Assembly: GCA_034670405.1 (NCBI GenBank)
Contig: JAXDDX010000007.1
Coordinates: forward strand, 5,786,001-5,850,000
DNA length: 64,000 bases
From: Hoplostethus atlanticus
Taxonomy: Eukaryota > Chordata > Actinopteri > Trachichthyiformes > Trachichthyidae
Direction: 5' to 3'
Made by a program: the position numbers and the translations under genes. The notes below the pieces were generated by a model that saw only the letters and a program-made list of their open reading frames with translations, searched no databases and was not told the origin of the DNA. This document shows positions 58,610 through 64,000 of the stretch, in pieces; positions within the stretch are counted from its first letter, which is position 1, and every line of letters starts with the position of its first letter.

Positions 58610-61600
58610 ACCTAAAAATGAACAGAACCTAAAACACCTCCATGTCTCAGTTGTGTTTTTTTTTTTTCCTCTGCTACCAAAGGAAGTTTTATCGGATCAC
58701 TGCCAGTGCAGCTTGGCCCTCTGACACCAGATACCATCTCTCCACTTTCAGTTCTGTTGTCTCTACATGTTTGTTTATTGCTGGTTTTCACTTGTAAATG
58801 CCTCCCCCCTTAGTGGCTGTTTGGCTCCTGTGGCAGCGTACTCCAAGTTTATAGGCCAATGAAGACGTCAGGCACAATTTTCAAAGAGGAAATACGGTTC
58901 TGTGACAAACCGTGATTATTTATGCCAAAATGTCCTCTCTATAAAGCAGGCCTCCAGGCAGTGTAAAATTTGCACAGCTGGAAAAGCAGTCTGTGTGCTA
59001 TGTATGTATGTATGTGCACTGCATGTGTGCAAATGCGCATGCGTGTGTTTTCTTTGTGTGTGTGTGTGTGTGTGTGTATTTGGCGCTTCTCTCTCATCGT
59101 TTGTACCAACAGGTTCTCTGTGTGTGATGTCCTAAACGAATTGGGGAGTTTCCCTCAGCCTCTGCAGTACGGCCACATCAAGGCCCTCAGACACCCCCCC
59201 ACGCCCCTCTGCTGCTGCCCCCTGGCTCTGAATTAACTCAAATCTCTGTAGACATTCTCAGGATGAAGTAAACAAGAAGGGGCTGTTTGAAAAGCAACCG
59301 TTAACACTCCACCATATATATATATATATACTGTAAATATCTCTTCTATGGGCCGTCACTCTAATGGGCCTTCCTAAAGAACCTCTGTGAAAGCACTGTA
59401 TGTCATCTTCCGCTACCTATTATCTGCAGGCCATTAAATAGCATCCCTACATATTACATCTCTCCCACTCAACAGTGCTTGCGCAAACGCCGGCGTCCCT
59501 CGTGATCTGAGAGGAATACATTGAGGAGCTAATGTGGTTTTCCATGGTCTCCTTGTGTATTGTTTACTGGGTCTGCTTGATTGCCCTCTGTCCAAATCAG
59601 AGGGTACAGCCAGGCTGGGCAGGGGTCTACAGGGACACACTGTGTTGTGGACTGTCCCAACGTGCCAAGAATATTCACTCAACCAGCGGGGACAGGGGAA
59701 CCCACCCATAGCTCAGTAAACACACAGACACACAAACTCTATCCCACACACACACACACACACACAGTGAGAGTCATAGATTTGAGCATCAGGGAAGATA
59801 TGGCCATGCGTAAGCGTCAGGGTGTGTATTTGAGTGTGTGTGTGTGTGTGATAGGGTGCCCGTCTCTCTCCACGTCACAGATAATTACCCCCTATGTGAC
59901 TTTGCTTGTCACAGCGGGAAAACCGAGCAGACCCTCCTCATTGACAGTGGTACACACAGCTCTGAAATAATACGAAGCACACTCTAACGGCAATGAAATA
60001 GCACGACGCTGTGTATAAGGAGAAGCGTGCATAGACACACAGTTGTTTTTTATCTTCACGTGTGCACTTTGAAAATATGTATGTGGACATCTTTTCACTT
60101 CCCTTTTGCCTTCTCTTTGTTTTTTTTTAATTGCTATTTGTTATCATCTCTGACCATAATAACTCTAGGTCACATACAGTAGCTCATTGCCAGTGGTAGC
60201 CAGTGGGTTGCTTGGGGAAAAAAGAGCTGCTGAGATTTGCGATCACACTTCTCTGTGTTGTAATCTTCACCCGGCTCTGATTTGTATCTGTTAATCCCTC
60301 ACTTAAAAGTTATAATTAAGCAAATTAGCCACTCTAACTATCTCAAATTACACCTCATTGGCCAGATAAGAAGGAATATTCAAATCGCAAGGTTAAACCT
60401 CTGAGTCACTGGTAGGAATTTGATAAATGCTAAAGGGTAACACAATTGCACAGGCTTCAAATACTTTTGTAGATGGGAGGCTTTTTCCTCCATCTGCTGT
60501 GCAGTTATTTTCAGAGGTTTGTCTGTTTTTGAAGCTTTGTGGAATTCATGTTTCACGGCCGTGGTTTCAGACCAGGTCTGGTCCTCCAGGCAACCTTGGC
60601 TAACCTTGCTAACCAGGAAGGTAACATTAGCATGTCTTATTTGACGAAGCGCAGTAAGCAAAACACTCACGGCTTGTCTCTATAGTCTAGCACAGCGTTT
60701 TTCTTCACTGCTGCAAAATGGAAAAAGGTTAGATCAAAGCCTGCTAACACATTTGTTTCTTGCAAACTTAAATTTTTGGTATAATTCATTTGTGCCTGGT
60801 GTACAGAAGTGATTTGGTTATTTTGGAAAAAAACAATTTCATGTTCAGACCTGGGCCCAATATCATGCTGTCTGCTCCTGAATTTGTTGCACTTGAGTGA
60901 AATAAGGTTTGATGATTAAAAACGATTACAGGAGGATGTTCTACCCATGTGTCTGCTTGAATATAAAAGTTCTGACCCTGTCTCTGAGGGTTGTGGTGAC
61001 TTGATGTTGTTTAGCCCTGCTTCCCCGTCTTCTCCTGCCCCCGGAGACCAGTCTTTGTAGCAATCCCAGCATCCTGTTCACTGCTCCGCTGCATCCATAT
61101 CGCACTAATGATCATGGGAGTGGACAGCTGCTTAATGCAGTAGTGTCATCAGCGCCGCTTTCTGATAGCGGCTCCATTGCACTTGACGGGACTCAAATGT
61201 ATCTGCTCCACACAAGCCCCCGCATTTAGCAGATCGGCTAATGCGGTTTTGGAACACTTCAGTAAAGGTGTATTAGATGTGTGCCATATCACATTTGCAG
61301 CCTGTGATCACAGACATGGTTCATATCATCTTTCAGCTCGCATGACGCCGTCAAATTTTAAAAGTGTCGCTCTCAACGACGTTCACTTAATATGGTATGT
61401 CACGTGTAATTCTTAGATTATAGGATTAGGTAAAAAAAATCAGTTTGTTGATCCAGTTCAGAAGAGTTTCCGTTAAACCAAACCTAACGGAGGAGTTCCT
61501 CACAAAGAACTATTCTGCATTCATGCCCCTTTTCTCCCCCTGCTTGTCACACCCATGGTTTGGTGACTCCTTGGTGACCCATCATGCCCCGAGGGTGCCC

Positions 61601-61835
61601 TCTTGGCCAGTGATGGTCCAAAGAAATGTCACCTGACCCAGTCTGAGCTCAGTCATCCAATCATGCGCTCCCCCTCACACTCCAGTGGAGCGCTCCTGTC
61701 CGGTGTGGCTAAAACAACAGCAGACCAGTTGGAATAATACTACACGGTACAAGTTGCATAAGAGCGTGAAGGCAAAGGTACACCCACACAAGGTGGACAT
61801 GTGGGATGGGAACATGTGTCAGACGACTTTGCGTG

Positions 61836-61866
<31 letters not shown>

Positions 61867-62127
61867 ATGTGGGTGGGTGTTTGCGTCTGAGCATGTGGAT
61901 GTGTCAGCGTCTGTATGCTGCGTGTTTGTTTTATGACCTTAAACACACCATATACACCTAGCGTTGCTGAGTAACTTCAAGAGTACATGTGAGAGAATAA
62001 GACGCTGAGAGAGAGAGTGTGCGCATGGACGTGTCAGGATATCAGGGGACATACCAGCGAAATCTCGCTGCTCCTACAGAACACAGATCCCAGTTCCCCG
62101 TCTATCCCTCTTGTCTTCTGTGTCTCT

Positions 62128-62173
<46 letters not shown>

Positions 62174-63450
62174 CTCCCGTCCTGCCTTCCTGCAGTTCAT
62201 ATTTCAGTTTGCTCCCAGGAGCTCGCAGGTCTGTGCCAGACGGAAATTCGCTGAGGCTGCAGGAGCCCCCTCGGAGGCCACACGGAGGAGGGACAGGAGG
62301 GGAACAATCAGGCCCAGTCCTCCCTCACTATCCCTCCCTCTCGTTCTCTCCCTCTCCCATGTACTTTTTTCCCTTTTAGCGCCCAACCCCCCCCCCCCCC
62401 CCTCTTTTTCTCTCTCTGTCTCCTCTGTATCCAGCCTGCCAGGCTACACAGGTCCTCAGGGTGACTTGCTCTTGGCTCAGGTCCCTTAGCACAGAGCCCC
62501 CTCCTCTCCTCCTTCAATCCCCATCCTCCCTCGCTCCTGTCCTCCTTCTTTCTCCCCTCTCCTCCCTCCTTCCCCAGCTCTCTCCCCGGTGGGGAAGACG
62601 GTGAGGCCATCCAGTCCCGAGCTGTCCATCAGCATGGGTGTTTACTCGCGGCGTGACAGGCCGACACATCTGGAGCACATATTCACTTGTGTTCACACTC
62701 TTTCTGCCTCTCTCTTCCTGGCTAGATATCCCACCACGGCCATCAGACACATTCCACCAGATCATTTCGGGGCCCTTTGTCGTCGTGGTGGCGATCCCAC
62801 CTCTCACTTTCACAAGAGCACACATACATCCACAGACACACACACACACACACACAAGGAGACATGCACACACACACACATTTTTTTTCATCCTTTTTTC
62901 CTCTTTCTTTCACCCCTCCAGTGGTTTTTCAGTTGCATGACAGAAATTGGAGTTAACCACCAGCAGGGGTGGGCTGGAGTTGGGTTCGGGGGCGGGCGGA
63001 GGAGTGATGGGGGGGGGCAAAAGTCAGCTTTCTCTCATCCACTTTCCCCCCCCCCCCCCCCCCCCCCCTCCTCTCTCTCTCTCTCTCTCTCTCTCTGTAT
63101 CTATATCTCTTTGACTTGTTCTTTCTCTTTCAGAGTGCAAACTAATTACAGCACTGCCTCCGACCCGTTTTGGAAACCCATGACTACTGGTCTAATGAAG
63201 TGACACTCTTTCTCTCTCCCTCGCTCCTTCTCTCTCTCTCTCTCTCTCTCTCTCCATTGCTCACTCATCCCCCCCCCCTCTTACCCCATCACCCCCACCC
63301 CGCACCCTATCTGTTTTCCCAACATTCCTGTGCTGGTGTGTGACTGTGATGGCTTGTCATCTCCTAGGAATGTCCTGCTCTCCCACCTCGTCCCTCCGAT
63401 TTGGCGTGAAGCATTTGCTCCTGGTTTCCGACTCTGCACATGTACACGTA

Positions 63451-63487
<37 letters not shown>

Positions 63488-64000
63488 ACACACACACACA
63501 CACACTCGAAATGCTAGCTTTTGAAAATGTGTTCATGCAGATGTTGTCCATTGGGCTGCATACCTACCCTTGGCTCGAGGCCACAACAAGCACAACCATT
63601 CTCAGATAGTCCCCGGCTTGTTTTTCAACTGTAGAAAGTGTGCACAAGTTATTTTATCTTATGTTGCCTGTGGTAAAAGGAGCCCATTTACTTTCTATGG
63701 TAAACCTGAGGAATTCTCTTGATTACCTTAATAACCAAATAGGGTCTACCAGAGTCGTTTATGAGGAAAAACACAATTTTATGCACACACAGAATATCCA
63801 CAAACTTGTGAAAGGACATTTTATGTTCAGCTCATAAACCGGGGCTTGGGAGTATTACGGCAAATTAACTGTGAACAAGATTGTTAGCTATGTTGAACAA
63901 ATTCTGTTGAAAGATTTGAGTATCTCTTACAAATTGAATATGGATCAAATTTTACTTGTTCTCTTTGTACGAGGCAAATGGAAGAGATAATATGTAGCAT
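58610..64000. other. non-coding stretch to right edge
   Basis: It contains GT, CT and CA tracts, a (TA)n run near 59314-59331, and C-runs at 62389-62402 and 63045-63067. Two places with good-looking acceptors (62194 and 63134, plus) are followed by short frames without a clear donor or known family. Complex unique-looking stretches near 60180-60680 and 61030-61400 could be conserved regulatory elements but cannot be tested here. Confidence 0.45.
63045..63095. repeat. poly-C tract followed by (CT)n
   Basis: More than 20 consecutive C residues run into a CT repeat. Confidence 0.95.

Noticed and set aside
57390..58724. 444-codon open frame, and a 391-codon frame overlapping it
   Set aside because: Made of S/L/F/C repeats from the TTCTC array. 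A pentanucleotide without stops stays open in several frames, so it is not a gene.
62194..62310. Possible plus-strand exon after cttcctgcag (peptide starting FIFQFAPRSSQVCARRKFAE)
   Set aside because: No convincing donor in the same frame and no family recognised. It lies in a CT-rich, GC-shifted stretch that produces false acceptors.
63134..63201. Possible plus-strand exon after ttctctttcag (VQTNYSTASDPFWKPMTTGL)
   Set aside because: Good acceptor but no GT donor at the end of the frame, and no family recognised.

Overview
The window looks like a piece of a teleost fish chromosome. It has no bacterial gene density. Coding exons are short and widely spaced with GT-AG introns of 0.6 to 6.8 kb. 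(CA)n/(GT)n microsatellites are very abundant, and there are tRNA-derived SINEs of a kind common in ray-finned fish and a CR1/L2-type LINE fragment. Most long open frames in the window are artefacts of simple repeats.

One gene is clear. Positions 1849 to about 35.5 kb hold the 5' half of centlein (cntln) on the minus strand. I resolve twelve coding exons plus a probable non-coding first exon. They join in frame into 543 complete codons plus two bases of the next, and they follow the mammalian centlein protein from its N-terminal coiled coil to a block read as SDAVWNELAYFKR. The rest of the gene lies beyond the left edge. Several introns carry mobile elements, and exon 7 is sandwiched between two CA/GT microsatellites that touch its splice sites.

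From 35.5 to 45.2 kb is an intergenic stretch. It holds a decayed LINE reverse-transcriptase fragment (36.5-37.5 kb), a 331-bp element with inverted ends and an apparent target duplication (41,446-41,776), an exon-like open segment that I cannot assign (42,804-42,954), and one copy of an unclassified dispersed repeat whose other copy lies in a cntln intron.

From about 45.24 to 46.0 kb is a CpG-rich segment that ends in a plausible plus-strand splice donor. In tetrapods BNC2 lies head to head with CNTLN, so this is a good place for the bnc2 promoter and first exon, with 46-64 kb as the start of its large first intron. That is inference from gene order, because no basonuclin coding exon is visible here. 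The 46-64 kb stretch is otherwise non-coding, with many microsatellites and a striking 1.15-kb pyrimidine-only-biased pentanucleotide array (57.46-58.61 kb).
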